A DNA stretch of 64,000 nt from Branchiostoma floridae. Lineage: Eukaryota > Chordata > Leptocardii > Amphioxiformes > Branchiostomatidae. The first letter of the stretch is position 1. Every line of letters begins with the position of its first letter. Below, in pieces: positions 1 to 11,803 of this stretch. The notes under the pieces were generated by a model. That model saw only the letters and a list, made by a program, of their open reading frames with translations. It did no database searches and was not told the origin of the DNA. The translations under genes were made by a program, and so were the position numbers. Location: contig NC_049981.1 of the NCBI RefSeq assembly GCF_000003815.2, positions 1,542,481 to 1,606,480 on the forward strand, in the 5' to 3' direction.

Positions 1-200
1 TGGGTAGGTACTCTCCATCTATTGTTGAATTGTAGTTTTCGTTGTGCCGATCTGCCGACCGATCGCTTCTAATTAGGGACGGAGTCCCCCGGGATCGGAA
101 AGGTCGCGCCGTGCGGCGCGGTGAGGGACGATCAGACGCGCCGCGGAAAATGTCATGACTCTGAGGTGTGCGCCGCACCGCACATACTAATCGGCGGGGA
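1..200. other. CpG-dense block at the window edge
   Basis: This stretch is much richer in CG dinucleotides than most of the window. It contains an imperfect inverted repeat, with GTGCGGCGC near 112 and GCGCCGCAC near 170. It could be the edge of a CpG-rich promoter or first exon of the host gene, or an unrelated repeat. No start codon or donor consistent with RBPMS exon 1 was found. Confidence 0.35.
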
Positions 201-592
201 AATCTGCATATAGAATCTTTCCTGGCTTTCCTCTGACCTTTATTCTCAATAGGAAAAGAATTGAATATATATAGAGGCCACAACAATTTAGTTTGTTTCT
301 GGAACAATTTTAAGCAAGGAACACCATGGAAGGAAAAGCTTTTTATTATTTAAGCATTATAGAAGAGATATTCTCTTTAGTTCGTTTCGCTATCTCACCG
401 TTATTTTCTAAAACAAAGAGGATTGAATGCATCTAGAAGCCACACCAGTTCATTTGATAGAAAAATTAAGCAAAGAAGAATATGGAAATAGAAAGCTGGC
501 AGAAGATATTATGGACTTTCCTTGTTCACTTCAGACCATTCTTATCAATTGGAAAAGGATGGAAAGTTTGTATAATTATTATACGTCGATGA

Positions 593-690
593 AGGTTAGA
601 CATGCAGGTAGTAAATTAAGGAAAATAACAGTTACTTAAACAACTAAAAAGGTTTTGGAAATGGTCAGATGTTTAAGACAGTATTCACTG
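593..690. repeat. Diverged copy of the foldback repeat seen at 2.87 kb
   Basis: The motif run AAGGTTAGACAT.CAGGTA, CAGTTACT.AA.CAACT and TTTTGGAAA.GGTCA occurs in the same order and spacing as at 2,865-2,945. The copy is more degenerate and lacks a clear second arm. Confidence 0.55.
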
Positions 691-1599
691 TCTGTTGTCA
701 GTACCTAAACTGTAACAAAGAATGTCTGAGTAATAAAAATGTTATGCATGCTCTCATGACCTTTTCGTTAATTGAGCTGTTTCTACATTCACTGTTACAC
801 TGCACTGCACAAACTAATTAAAACCGAAATCTGCGTAAAACATTTTTATTTCCCCTGTGACCATCTTTTTGCATACACGTCCATGAAATTTTTACCAGTA
901 AAAGTATGCATTCATCAAGTTATTACATGTTTAAATTGTAACGCATAATTATAGGTATCTCGGGCTTTAATGTCAAACATAATTTGTATCACTGTAAAAA
1001 ACTGAACATAATTATTAGTGATAATTGAGATACATGGATGAACTCATGTATGTAATTTCATGTTTATGAACTTGGAAACTTATGGAAATATTAATTGTTA
1101 CAAAAGGAAATGAAGCTAGATTTGAGATATGAAAAAAAGTCTTGTTGTAAGTTTGTTTTTGTAATTGTCTAGAAATTGTGCTTTTTAACAATGTGCTAAA
1201 TGATATTCTCTTTTTTTCATGTTGATGCCCTCTGTATGCTACCCACCCCCTTCCACCACTTGGACTCTTCCACCTGTGTGCTATGTGATCTGAACTCTAC
1301 TCCTAAATCCAGGTATGGCACTTGTCAGTTTTAACATTGTAACACTGTAACAACATTCTAACACATGTGGCAGAGTTGCATACTGTACAGATTAATTGTT
1401 GCAGAGTTTCGCTACACTGAATCATCCGTCTGGAGTGGGTTGATTTAGAGTGGTGACATTTTGCCGACGTTGACTGTTCCAGAAATGTATGTAGCGTACA
1501 GGGCAGGGTGGCTGTGATGTAGAAGGTTTGTCACAAGGAGTGTGGCATAGCTGGTGCAGCAAGTCTGCAAGTTGTTAAAAAGTGTCTTAAGATCTATTT

Positions 1600-1910
1600 G
1601 CTAACCTTGTTGAACATTGGGAACTCCAATTTTGTGCATCGTTCAGTAATTGGGAAAACGTTTTTCTCCAATATTCGGTAGGTCGTAAGTTTGATCCCTG
1701 GCCATGTTATAGCAAAGACTTAAAAATAGTTACAAGAAAACTTTGCTTATAGCACTCACATTTTGGATAGAGTATGGGAGTTAAACAACACATCACTACT
1801 AGTTGCTCCCTTGCTGTAGTAATTGCACAAAGTTGTGTGGCTCAAGGCTATTGAATGGAGATGGGCACCGCCCTATGTATCATCTGGTGCGAGAAGGACT
1901 TAAACTGATT
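1600..1910 (+). mobile_element. tRNA-derived SINE relic
   Basis: GTAAGTTTGATCCCTGG at about 1,686-1,702 resembles a tRNA B box and T-arm. It is followed by a body ending in GGGCACCGCCCTATG and GTGCGAGAAGGACTT, a tail I associate with amphioxus SINEs. Limits are approximate and the A box is eroded. Confidence 0.5.
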
Positions 1911-2178
1911 AAAAGGGAAATGTTGCACCTATAATAGTCTGTTTTCTGGCTATATCAAAATGGAAGGTGTTGCTAGCTGAAATGAACAAGAAATGGTTTT
2001 TATTCTCGATGAAGTTTATCATTGATCATGGACTCACGAGGGGTCATGTTCTTAAGACGTTCCACCCCATTCTTCACCAACTAAGAAATAAGTTAGCTGT
2101 GGATGTATCTACTTAATGGCTAACCAAGTTCTTAAGAAAGTTTCTAGAGGTGTTCACCTCTGCTAAGATGCACCTTAA

Positions 2179-2352
2179 TACCAGAGTTACCAACCTAGGA
2201 TTGATGTGTTCAAAAATTCGTACTTTCCCAGAACTATCGTAGAGTGGAATTTGTTATCACCAAGCACAGTAGGGGCATCTTCTCTGGGTAGTTTTAAAGA
2301 ACGCTTGCAGATAGATGTGCAAAAGGTAGGTGTAATGAGTCGTTCGGTGTAA
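2179..2352 (+). pseudogene. LINE reverse-transcriptase ORF, C-terminal end only
   Basis: An open frame reads YQSYQPRIDVFKNSYFPRT, continues IVEWNLLSPSTVGASSLG and SFKERLQ, and stops with TAA at 2,350-2,352. The FFPRTI.EWN.LP......SL.SFK.RL pattern is the standard extreme C-terminus of many non-LTR retrotransposon ORF2 proteins. Upstream is in other frames or broken, so this is a 5'-truncated dead copy. It does not belong to the host gene. Confidence 0.85.
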
Positions 2353-2450
2353 TATAACCAGCTGCTGCCGCGCCGCGTGCCTGCGAAGCTGGTGTGTTAC
2401 GCCGAACGGCGGTTATACCGGCTACATAGATACAGATACAGATACCTTCA
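2353..2450 (+). mobile_element. LINE 3' UTR with GATACA tail
   Basis: After the ORF stop comes AGCTGGTGTGTTACGCCGA, then CGGTTATACCGGCTA and a short GATACA tandem. The same tail recurs near 30.8, 31.05, 33.55 (opposite strand) and 35.2 kb. The consistent order marks one LINE family whose 3' end terminates in a simple repeat. Confidence 0.8.
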
Positions 2451-2896
2451 GTAGTCCTCCCTCATACAAGTCACATCAGGAGTCTCATTGGAACTCAAGG
2501 TCGCTCATTGCACCTTGAAAAATCAAAGGTCATCCAAACCACTTGAAGCTTGTCTAAGACATGAAGTGAAACATCTTGGAGGAGCGCCCAAGGTGCCTCC
2601 AATCTGCCCCTGATTCAATGTCGAGTTCCTCACACGCTGAAGGTCGCGGTGATGGATGGTGACCTTCGTGTAGATCACATATCTCATCTGTCATGCTGTC
2701 AATCACTGGGGCAGGGTCATCGCCATGGTGACCTGGGCGTGAGGGGTCACCGGTGTCTGATATGTCCTGTAGGCTTGGGTTAGCAGGGAAGAAACAGGGC
2801 CAATAGTTATGTTACTTTGGGCCAGGCCAGCTTATTTCATGGTATGTCAGACAGACGTCCATAAAGGTTAGACATCCAGGTAATAAGATATGCCAC

Positions 2897-2990
2897 AAAA
2901 GCAGTTACTCAAGCAACTGGATATGATTTTGGAAACGGTCATTTGACTGTTTCCAAAATCATATCCAGTTGCTTGAGTATAACTGCTTTT
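2897..2990. repeat. Foldback (hairpin) repeat, about 40-bp arms
   Basis: The left arm at 2,897-2,936 and right arm at 2,949-2,990 are reverse complements apart from a 1-2 nt slip, around a loop of about 12 nt. The arm core is CAAGCAACTGGATATGATTT. RNA read from either strand would form a long stem. It is likely a small non-autonomous DNA element. Confidence 0.85.
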
Positions 2991-4055
2991 TTGGAATAGC
3001 TTAATGTAAAACTTAATCAAGACGACAAAATAAAAGATGGAGGCTATCGGAGGAAAACTTGGATAAGACTTTGTTAATTCCATTACTCGTACCAGTACCA
3101 TTGGAGTTATGTTTTTGCTAGCATTAATTTGTTGTTTAACTTAGCAAATTCAGGGCTACATATTTGTCTTCAATATATTTTTGGTAGGAAAGTTCCAATT
3201 TCAACTTGACACTGTGTTGTTAGAATTAATTTACAAATCCTAATTACACAAATCTTGGATATTTGAAATATAGTTCAAAATAAGAAGTTGAACATAGCAA
3301 TGACCAGAAATGGTAAGAGTCACAAAATGCATCAAATCTCCTCTGAGTAGGGGGATGTGGTTACTATGGTTACCATGCATGTCACATCGCTGAGGGAATC
3401 CGATAGCTGTTGTCGGGTGTTGAGTTTTGTCACGGGCCAGTGGTTGCGATATTGAAGGTCGTGAAAGGAGTGCGTAAGAAACGCTCTAAGGTGATGCACG
3501 ATTCCTTCGCACATGACCTCGTATGACCTTTCCGTGCTCATCCCAACACTTTTCTGAGTGTAGCAGATGTTGGGGGGCGTGCACGATGGTCTTTGGCTTA
3601 CTGCAAAGAAAATCTATATGTTAGTAGAGTAAAAAGAACATCAGAACCAGAGAATCTGGCCATAAAATTTTATTTCTTGGCTCTTAGATTTGCTTTTTTT
3701 CATTTATTTCTGATTTCAAAAGAAAAAGATCACATGCACTATTGAGAATATAACAGTTACTTAACACCAAACTACTTGTATTTTGGCATTAACTTCATTT
3801 AAATTAAGTATACATGCCCATTTGATATGTATTTACCACACAGTCAGGTAATTAGCTAGATGATAACAGGTTGTTTGTATTGTTAATTAGAGGGGAGGTT
3901 TTAATTAGCCTAATTAGGTGTGAAACAGTGGGTGGGAGGGGCACCACTACAGGGTGGTCCACTCCCACGTGATTATTCAAACTAGTTGTCTGTTGTAGGA
4001 CACTTGTTTTGGAATCCATTGTTTCTTCATCTTATCATTTTTTTTCTACATTTTA

Positions 4056-4423
4056 GGCCACACCAATTTAATTTCTTGGTTCACAGATTCGCTCGCTCCT
4101 ATTTTTTGGGAAAAAAAATAAAAATAAAAATTACCACTCAGCAAATTTTCACCATTAATGAAACCATTCACCAACTTTCTGGTGTAGCAAACATATAAAC
4201 TGACACTACTTTTGTAATTTTCAGCGAACAGGTGCTGTTACTGTACAGTAATAGTGTTTTTGTACTTTTTTCAAGCTGAAAACTTTTTTTTCTTTATGTT
4301 TGGGATTAGCCCTTACCTTTACCCGAACCATTTTACAATTTTTATTTTTATTTTTATTTCGCCCTCTCGCTCCATATTCTTAATGAAAAAATCCGTGAAC
4401 CAAGAAATTAAATTGGTGTGGCC
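4056..4423. mobile_element. MITE, about 368 bp, TTA-flanked (Harbinger-like)
   Basis: The termini GGCCACACCAATTTAATTTC and its reverse complement are near perfect for about 27 bp, continuing into CTTGGTTCAC. The element is flanked by TTA on both sides (4,053-4,055 and 4,424-4,426), as expected of PIF/Harbinger TWA target duplications. The interior is AT-rich with no transposase. Terminal fragments recur near 278, 15,470, 23,808, 42,150 and 44,265. Confidence 0.85.
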
Positions 4424-5192
4424 TTAGTGACACATTTTTTTCTGTGTTTTAGTGACACATTTTTTTAGAAATGGAGATGTTGTAGTTGGAACTGTGTTTG
4501 TAAGGAAGCATTTTTCATTCATTTGATAAATCTGGTATCAACTGTCACTTTTTGAAATAAAGAAAAGACTGTGCCTTGTGTTTTATCAGTGAAGAATCTA
4601 CGTTCTAATGTTCATCGGAACTGTATTTGCAAGGAAACATTTTCCATTTACTCAGTAAACCTGATATCAACTGTCACCTTTTGGAATAAAGAAAAGGTTG
4701 TGTCGGTGTTCTGTCAATAAAAAATCTACATTCTCATGTTCGTGTAGACGATTGTTCAGAACAAGGTCATTTGACCCCTTCAACTTTCAAATCAATGAAG
4801 TAAGAAGTTGGAAATAATTGTACACGGAGATAGCGCTGGACATTTGTTTTGAAGGCTGCAAAAGTTGTAGACAGGAATGAAACAGTTGTCGTCAAGAGAG
4901 TTTCATAATTTGGATGTCTGGGGAAAAAAACTTGCTGTAAAAGGATTTGGAAACTAGCAATTGAATTGTATAGCGATGTGAGCTTGAAGAAAACCTAGTG
5001 ATGTGCTAAAAGACTATCAGTGGTGGGAATTTTACCACAAAAGGTGTTTTTACTGAATGTCTCTTTCTCTTTACATGGTTGAAATACCTTCCCGCTGATA
5101 ACAACAATACTGTTGATTACATCGTCTATTTCTGTACAGTCTGAGGCTCCTTGATTAATCTTCTCTTGTCGTAAAAAGTGCTGATGTCAGCA

Positions 5193-5266
5193 GTTGCCAC
5201 GGCAACCTGGTGGTCGCTGTGGCAACCTGTCAGTCGCCATGACAACCCACCTGTCAGGACGGACAG
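5193..5266. promoter_or_regulatory. Tandem RFX-type X-box array, exact 20-bp period
   Basis: GTTGCCACGGCAAC starts at 5,193, GTCGCTGTGGCAAC at 5,213 and GTCGCCATGACAAC at 5,233. A weaker GTCAGGACGGACAG follows at 5,253. Each is a 14-bp two-half-site palindrome of X-box form (GTNRCC NN RGYAAC), and successive starts are exactly 20 bp apart. RFX-family winged-helix factors bind such sites. Function here is inferred, not shown. Confidence 0.6.
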
Positions 5267-5471
5267 GCGTGTGGCGTGGTGACGTAAGGGGTTGGGCCTG
5301 ATGTAAACAGGGTGGCGAAAATAGCTTGGTTTTGTCGACGTGGATAAAAAACATTTGTGCAGGGATGGCAGGGTTTTTCTACTGGTGTCGTCTGGTTTAT
5401 AGGGGATCGTTCAGTAGCTGTGAAGGGGGAGGGTGGTTGGGCTTTCTTCACTTCAGCAAAGAAACAGCGTA

Positions 5472-5753
5472 CAGGGCTTGAAATTCATTTTTGGGATTAG
5501 GTGCACTGGTGCACCCAGCTTAAAAAATTGGGTGCACCAAAAAAATTTTGGGTGCACCACTTGAATCTAAGTAATAACCTAATAATAAAACTTAGTTACA
5601 AGCTATCAAATTCTTAAACAACAGACATTTTTATTATCTTTCTAACACTTAGATGTCAAGAATATGATGTACATGTATACTAAGTATACTTTGATATCTT
5701 TACATACATAAACCTAAGAAAATATTTGGGTGCACCCTGTATTTCGAGCCCTG
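5472..5753. mobile_element. Small TIR element with CAGGGCTTGAAAT ends
   Basis: CAGGGCTTGAAAT at 5,472 is mirrored by ATTTCGAGCCCTG ending at 5,753, and GCGTA flanks both sides as a possible 5-bp target duplication. Inside, GGGTGCACC is repeated several times. No coding capacity is seen. A relative lies at 12.74 kb. Confidence 0.7.
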
Positions 5754-6580
5754 GCGTAGAAACATGGCAAGAAATTCTGAAGTAGGACTGTAGTATAATT
5801 GATAGATAATGTAACACATACATGTCTACTAGGCACTTCTGAATTGTAATATGTCTTCTGATGGAGAAGAAATCTGATTTATATGTATGTTATATGTATA
5901 CTTTCTTATCTGACTTACAATCTTTCTTTACTCCCCAAATCTGTGTATGTACCAACCCTGGTTACACACTTTCCCCTCAGTCTCTTTTATGAAATCGATC
6001 TTTCTATTCAGGATGATTTTCCCAAATCCAAAAATCAACAATTAATAATCACAATCATATCTTAAAAGTTTATCTGTATTTTTAAAAATCATTTTGATGT
6101 AAAGATGAATTTTGAATTCTTATGTTAGAAAGGTTGGACTGAAAAAGACTGGAGTTGCACATGAGAAAATTTGTGTCCAATTTTTTGTGTTTGAATGAAA
6201 TTGTTCAACCTCGTTTAATTTTCCATTCTCGTAAGAGTCTTGCATGATATTAGATTGAAGAAATGAGATATCCTAAGGTCCCAATGATAACCTCCTCTAC
6301 ACCCAGCTCTGCCCCTAGTCCCTGTGTGGTCCCCTATATTGTAGTACAGTGTATTGTAGGTCCTTCAGAACTGTCTAGTCTTGATGGGACCCGTTTTGCA
6401 GTTACAACGCCATCGGTAAACACGTCACTCTGGTTTGTACAACTGTACAACATGGTCCTGCTCAACGGCCAGAAAAATAAACTTGGCTCGGGCCTGTTCA
6501 AATTGCTGTTTCTTGGATTTAGAGAACAAAAATGTAGAAGGAATAGCTACATACCCTTTTCCTTAGTCTGAGGGAAAGTA

Positions 6581-6594
6581 ATTACCATGGTAAT
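6581..6594. promoter_or_regulatory. Perfect palindrome ATTACCATGGTAAT (X-box-like)
   Basis: This is a 14-bp perfect palindrome matching the X-box frame except that A replaces the outer G. It is an isolated site. Confidence 0.3.
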
Positions 6595-8168
6595 TGTTGT
6601 AGTTAGTATACACAGTTTTAGGGAGTGAATACTGTCATGAGATTCTAGTCATTTTCCAAGTCTTCTGGTTATGTCTTTTCTTCGAGTGAAATTTTTGCTG
6701 TCACAGAACAAAGGAAATAGATTTAGCCTTAATGGGACAATTTAAATCTTTTTAACATTGTTATTTTTGTAAAAGACTGACTGCAAATTTTGTGACCTTT
6801 ATGGAAAAGGAGAATATGATACAACCTGGCCTTTTATATATCAAACCTACTGAAAAAGAAACTTGGCTCGGAAGGATGTTTATTCTGTATGTCACACTGA
6901 TTATCTTTCATTTTCATGACAGAGGGACTAACAGTTTGTTCTTGCCGATTTCTTGAGATATACCTGTACTTGAAGGACTCTTTGGGGATCTGAAGAATTT
7001 TCTTTACCTGTAGCCCTCCCTAAGATTACCTGTACCACCCCTGACGTTCGCAACCCCTCTGAAGCGTAAAATTGTGGCTGATTTATTTCCGAAGCGAAGA
7101 ATTGTGGCCGCCATAAGTAAATACTTCATTTCCACCTGCGTCATCAAAACACATGTCAGCAAAACATGGCAGATTTAGCCAAGTTCCTTGTTTCTGGAAA
7201 TGTTTCATCAAAAATTTGGGTGGTAGAATAAAAAAATAGAAGAAAACAAGTCATTGTAGTATCTGTGGTAGGATTTAGTTGTTCTTGTCTTCAATTCAAG
7301 GTAATGTGTATTGAGTGAATTGAACGACAGGTTTGTTTTCATGTGGTTTCAACTTGAGAGTCTGTTGTCTGGAAGTTTACACCAATTTCAAACGGTCGGC
7401 TTTTGTTAAACCAAAGAGCTTAGAAGGCTGTGATAAACTAATATGGGTTAAAGTTCATGGTGAAAGTCAAGATACACGCTTCTTTGAGAAAAGTACAGTT
7501 GTTGTAAGAAAATTAATCAAGATATCCATTTAAGAAAAGAAGGAGGTAGGCATAATAGACAATAAGATAATGACAAGGAAATGTTTTATCAACACCTTTA
7601 CAAAATTACACTGAAAACATGGGCACTGGGTAATAATATATCATTAACATACACAACATATAACAACATCCTACTACAAGTACTTACAATCGTCATACAA
7701 AAAGTTGTCATACACAAGTTTGCACAATAATGAGACAACAATGCTTTAATTGTTAATAGGGAAGAGTTAAGTACCCTGTAGAATTGATAATTCTATTCCA
7801 TCCCTTTTCTTCTGGCCTCTTCTTTCGCAAAGTTTGATAAGTAGACTTATTTCACATTTTACACAAGAGGTTTGAGTTCCTTTTGTCTGTCTGAGTTTGT
7901 TTTGATGCAACCTGTGGTAACTCCAGCAGTTTGAGAACCATGAAATTGTATTGTTCTGGCCCGACAGAGACAATAATAACATCTTCACATCCGACCTGCG
8001 TCATCAGCCCTGCAGTCTGTAGTCACGAGTACATGGACCATCCAGACAAAACTGGAGCAAGGGTCGTTACCAGCACTCAAAAAGATAAAAATGTCTATGT
8101 CTCAACCTCAAGTGGCATAACTCCGATCGCTACTTAAAGAAAGAAAAAGAAACAGACTGTAATTGATA

Positions 8169-8333
8169 GCCTTCATAGCAGGCTCTCTATGGACTTTTTT
8201 GGCACTTTTGCTGGCCATTTCTTTTTGTACTGGGTCGCTGATTGCTGGCCTCTCTCATTGCCGTCCATTTTAGAGCCTGCATTTTTTCGGCGAAAAGTGC
8301 CAAAAAAGTCCATAGAGAGCCTGCTATGGAGGC
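8169..8333. mobile_element. MITE, 165 bp, TA-flanked with about 42-bp inverted repeats
   Basis: Left GCCTTCATAGCAGGCTCTCT and right AGAGAGCCTGCTATGGAGGC are inverted copies, with pairing continuing through TATGGACTTTTTTGGCACTTTT. TA lies on both sides (8,167-8,168 and 8,334-8,335), the Tc1/mariner signature. The arms are almost identical, so the insertion is relatively recent. Confidence 0.9.
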
Positions 8334-8436
8334 TAGTAATTGAGACCTTCTCAATAATGTTTTGAACACCTGGATATCTAAGGTGTGCATATTTGGTGGG
8401 ATTTCTGATGCTGCAATTATGAATCTTGTAAAATCT

Positions 8437-8458
8437 CTCTCTGTCTCTCTCTCTCTCT
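8437..8458. repeat. Short CT microsatellite
   Basis: Imperfect CT/TCTG dinucleotide run. Confidence 0.8.
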
Positions 8459-9171
8459 GTCCGGTTTAGCGTCCGTTCTTCCCTGCAGGTTATACTCTAG
8501 TTTTTCTTTATTATGATAGTCTTGAGAAAAGCATTCTTTCGAACTATGAGAGTTAATGTTATTTCTACTTAACAAGTTCAATGTTGTTTCTGAAAGTGTG
8601 AACCTACAAGTCTCTTTGAAAGTGGCTTCAACTGTTCTTTTTTTGATGAAAATGATCCAAATCTTCTCAGTTTGATGTTATTGTACTGGGGTAATTTCAC
8701 CCTGTAATGTTTACCCTGCAAGGGACAACTAAGCTCAGAGATTTCTGTGGACTCAGATTTTGATAAGTACACTTGCCACGTCAAAAGGTCTGTAATTTTT
8801 CCAAATTGCAAAATTTCCCCCAAATCCACCCAAAACCATTGATGTTTCCATTTCATTTAGAATTTGCATAACAACATTGTACTCAGTTATAACGATTGGT
8901 GGTGTCATTCACATTGTATTACACAATCAATCATTCCAAAACAATATACATGTATTCTATGCACAATTCCTTACAGAATACAACATTATGAAAAGAGATT
9001 AAGAAGCAACCATTTTAATCTAATCCAGCTCCATTCAACCCACCTTTACTTATCCTGGAGCGGTAACTTCAAAAGACTTTTAAAAATCGGTAAAAAAACT
9101 TGTACGTGTAGCTGGTCGTGTGATCTTCCGACATCATTTGTATGTAGATTTCAAGCCAAAACACAGACATA

Positions 9172-9379
9172 CTGTAAATGCATTTAAGTTCATGGGGATT
9201 TACTTTTGTGGTATGGAGAGTTTGCGGTGGTTTTAAGTTCGTGGTAGCGCCATACACTGTAGTATCATACTGTACAATGGAAAAATGTTCTCGGCGGTTT
9301 TAAGTTCGCTGCGAAGAGGCCACCACAAAAACCGCGAACATACATTGCAAAACCACTGTGAATATTTCTGCATTTACAG
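9172..9379. mobile_element. TA-flanked MITE, CTGTAAATGC family, copy 1
   Basis: The element runs from CTGTAAATGC to GCATTTACAG with TA on both sides. Internal phrases such as GCGGTGGTTTTAAGTTCG and its complement are typical of the family. Further copies lie at 19.6, 26.4, 34.9 and 35.1 kb. Confidence 0.88.
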
Positions 9380-11803
9380 TATTACTACAGAAAATCCCAA
9401 TAATTCCACTTTTGAAATCGGCATCACTGCAATTTCTTACAACTTTGATCAAGTCTGATCCTTGTTATATTCTGTCTGACCCTTAGTACCCTCTTCCCTC
9501 ATGACCTCAATGAAAAGCAGCTTGCAGACTGATTTTTGATTCTCATGAACAAACAAGGATTTGAAGAAAAAAAAACATGTTTACACTTGCATAGGTGAAG
9601 TGCGAAGTTTAAAAACTCCTCAAAGATTACACACAGTTTAACCAAACAATGGATAGTGAGTGAGTGAGTAATTTCCTTCGAACCTTCTTGCCTCCATACT
9701 GAGTTACGGGGTACAGGTAAGACCCATGTGTAAGAAAGGTGGTGGCCAGTATGTTAATAGCCTTGACTTGTGACCTTCAAACAATAGAACAAAAGTCGAT
9801 CAGTAACCTTATAAAAGCTGTTCAAAGTTCACTGGGCTGACTTCAGTTGCTTGCTTGGGAGCATTGAGATTTTAAAGTACTCTGACATTAAATTTGGTAG
9901 GAAAAAAGTTTGGTTATTCTTAAAAGTCAGTCTTAAAAATCTCATTTTGGAAGAAAAACAAACTTATTTCGGAACACGGTTTGAACTTCTGAGATGGTCC
10001 CTCATTAGGGACAATTCACAATGTGACAATTATGTTGACAAAGTGCCCAACAAGTGACCTCTGACCTACACAGGTGATTAGCCAGGTAAATACAGGTAGA
10101 ACAAACAGGTGAGAGCGACACCGGGGGGGCGTGTGCGGCCGAAGGAACGTTGTTTGTCTCTGGTCTGGTTTTATGAAGCTGGTAAACGTTTGCTCTGTTT
10201 GTGTCGAAGCGAGATACGGCGGTTAGTTTCGTGTGTAACAATCTCATTATCGTGGATTGTTTTCACCTTTATCTACCCGTGCAAGCTTAAATTGACATCT
10301 TCAACAAAACATTTTTGTTTGAAGGTACCCACAAGAAAGGTCTTTCTTAGCTTTTAGTAGTTCACTCTCTTTGAAGTCTAATATAAAAAGTGTTTGTATA
10401 GAAGGTAGAATGTTGACAAACCAGAAGAAAATGGTTAAACACAGCTAGTTTATTACAGACTGTAAAGTTTATTGAAGAGGTGTAATAAAATAGAGATCAA
10501 ACAAAGGTCCGTTGTGGTTGTTAAGATTCAAAATGACAGGATACTTAGCATGAATCCAGATTTGTTTTTCTAAAAAATGTATCCTAAAGTCCTTGAAGTT
10601 TTGATGCAACCTTTAAAAGTCATGCAGCACACAAATTTTCGACAGTAGTTTAGATTTTCAACAAGTGCCGTTGTATATTCTTTGTTAAAACTATGAAAAT
10701 ACATCTATGAGTGTAGTAAAATCCATTGTCAAAAGAGCTTAAAAACTAAGAGTCATTTACATTCCTTCATGATACTTGACGATACTTAATAAAATGATTT
10801 CATAGTGGCCCATTGTTAAACCGTTAGAATATAACGTCACGTTTCAAAAATGCATTTCTTAGTTGTATAACTTTGTAGTGCTTTGTATGGTGATATTTTT
10901 CCAGTGCTTGACTGTTACAAGCTTTGTCCGGCTGTTTCAGTGTTTGTTCTGTAAGCATGTCTGTGTGTGTTCTTATCTTAGCAAAACAACGGAGGCAAAA
11001 CACACCTGTATAGGTACATCCAGATAGGCGTAAATGTCACCATTGGTGCAGAACTTACAAAGAACACACAATGATTGACAACTTTGTGTCACGGAAAATC
11101 CACATGGAGTTATGATAATGAATTTTTTGTTTTCATATATTGTTAGAATATTAGAAAAAGCACAAAACCAGAGCAATCACAGCTTTCAATTTTTTTCCGT
11201 CCCACTCATTCTGTGGAAGCCAATGTTTTAAATCGTTGTTGTCTGTCATTTTAAGCTTGTGAAATGATTTTTCATCATTTGTATGTTATGAAGTTCAGAT
11301 TCTTGTTTTTTCTATGGGTTGGAATGAGCAAATTTCTACCCTGGGATGCAGCGATGGTTTGGTCTATATAGACTGTTGTTAAGCATCACAGCCATCTATT
11401 TACTTGAGTGAAAAAGAAACAATGATTTGCAATTTCGTAGCTGTAAGAAAAACACAATCACTGACTCAGCTTGCAGCAGCTGAAAGGAATTTTCTTTGAA
11501 TAGAGTCAATTTATGGATTCATCCTCCGTCAATGGGCAATTAAGAGCTCTCATTGAATGATGAACACAGCTTTATGTTGTGGTAGAAGAGACACAATGAT
11601 CAGTGATTACAGTGATAGGAGAAAAATGCAAGTCATTGAAGTACAATGTATCTAAAACTCGGAGTTATGTGTTGTAAAGATCAGGTATCTAGAAGAAGAA
11701 TTTTCTTTGTGAAGCTAGACCTGTTTGGGAACATTTACCCTGTGTAACACAGCAACAGGCATGCTTCCTTTTTCACGGAATATTTCAAAACATTTCATAT
11801 ACA

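Noticed and set aside
6263-6571. 102-codon plus-strand frame
   Set aside because: No domain, ordinary intronic base composition, and not compatible with the RBPMS frame.
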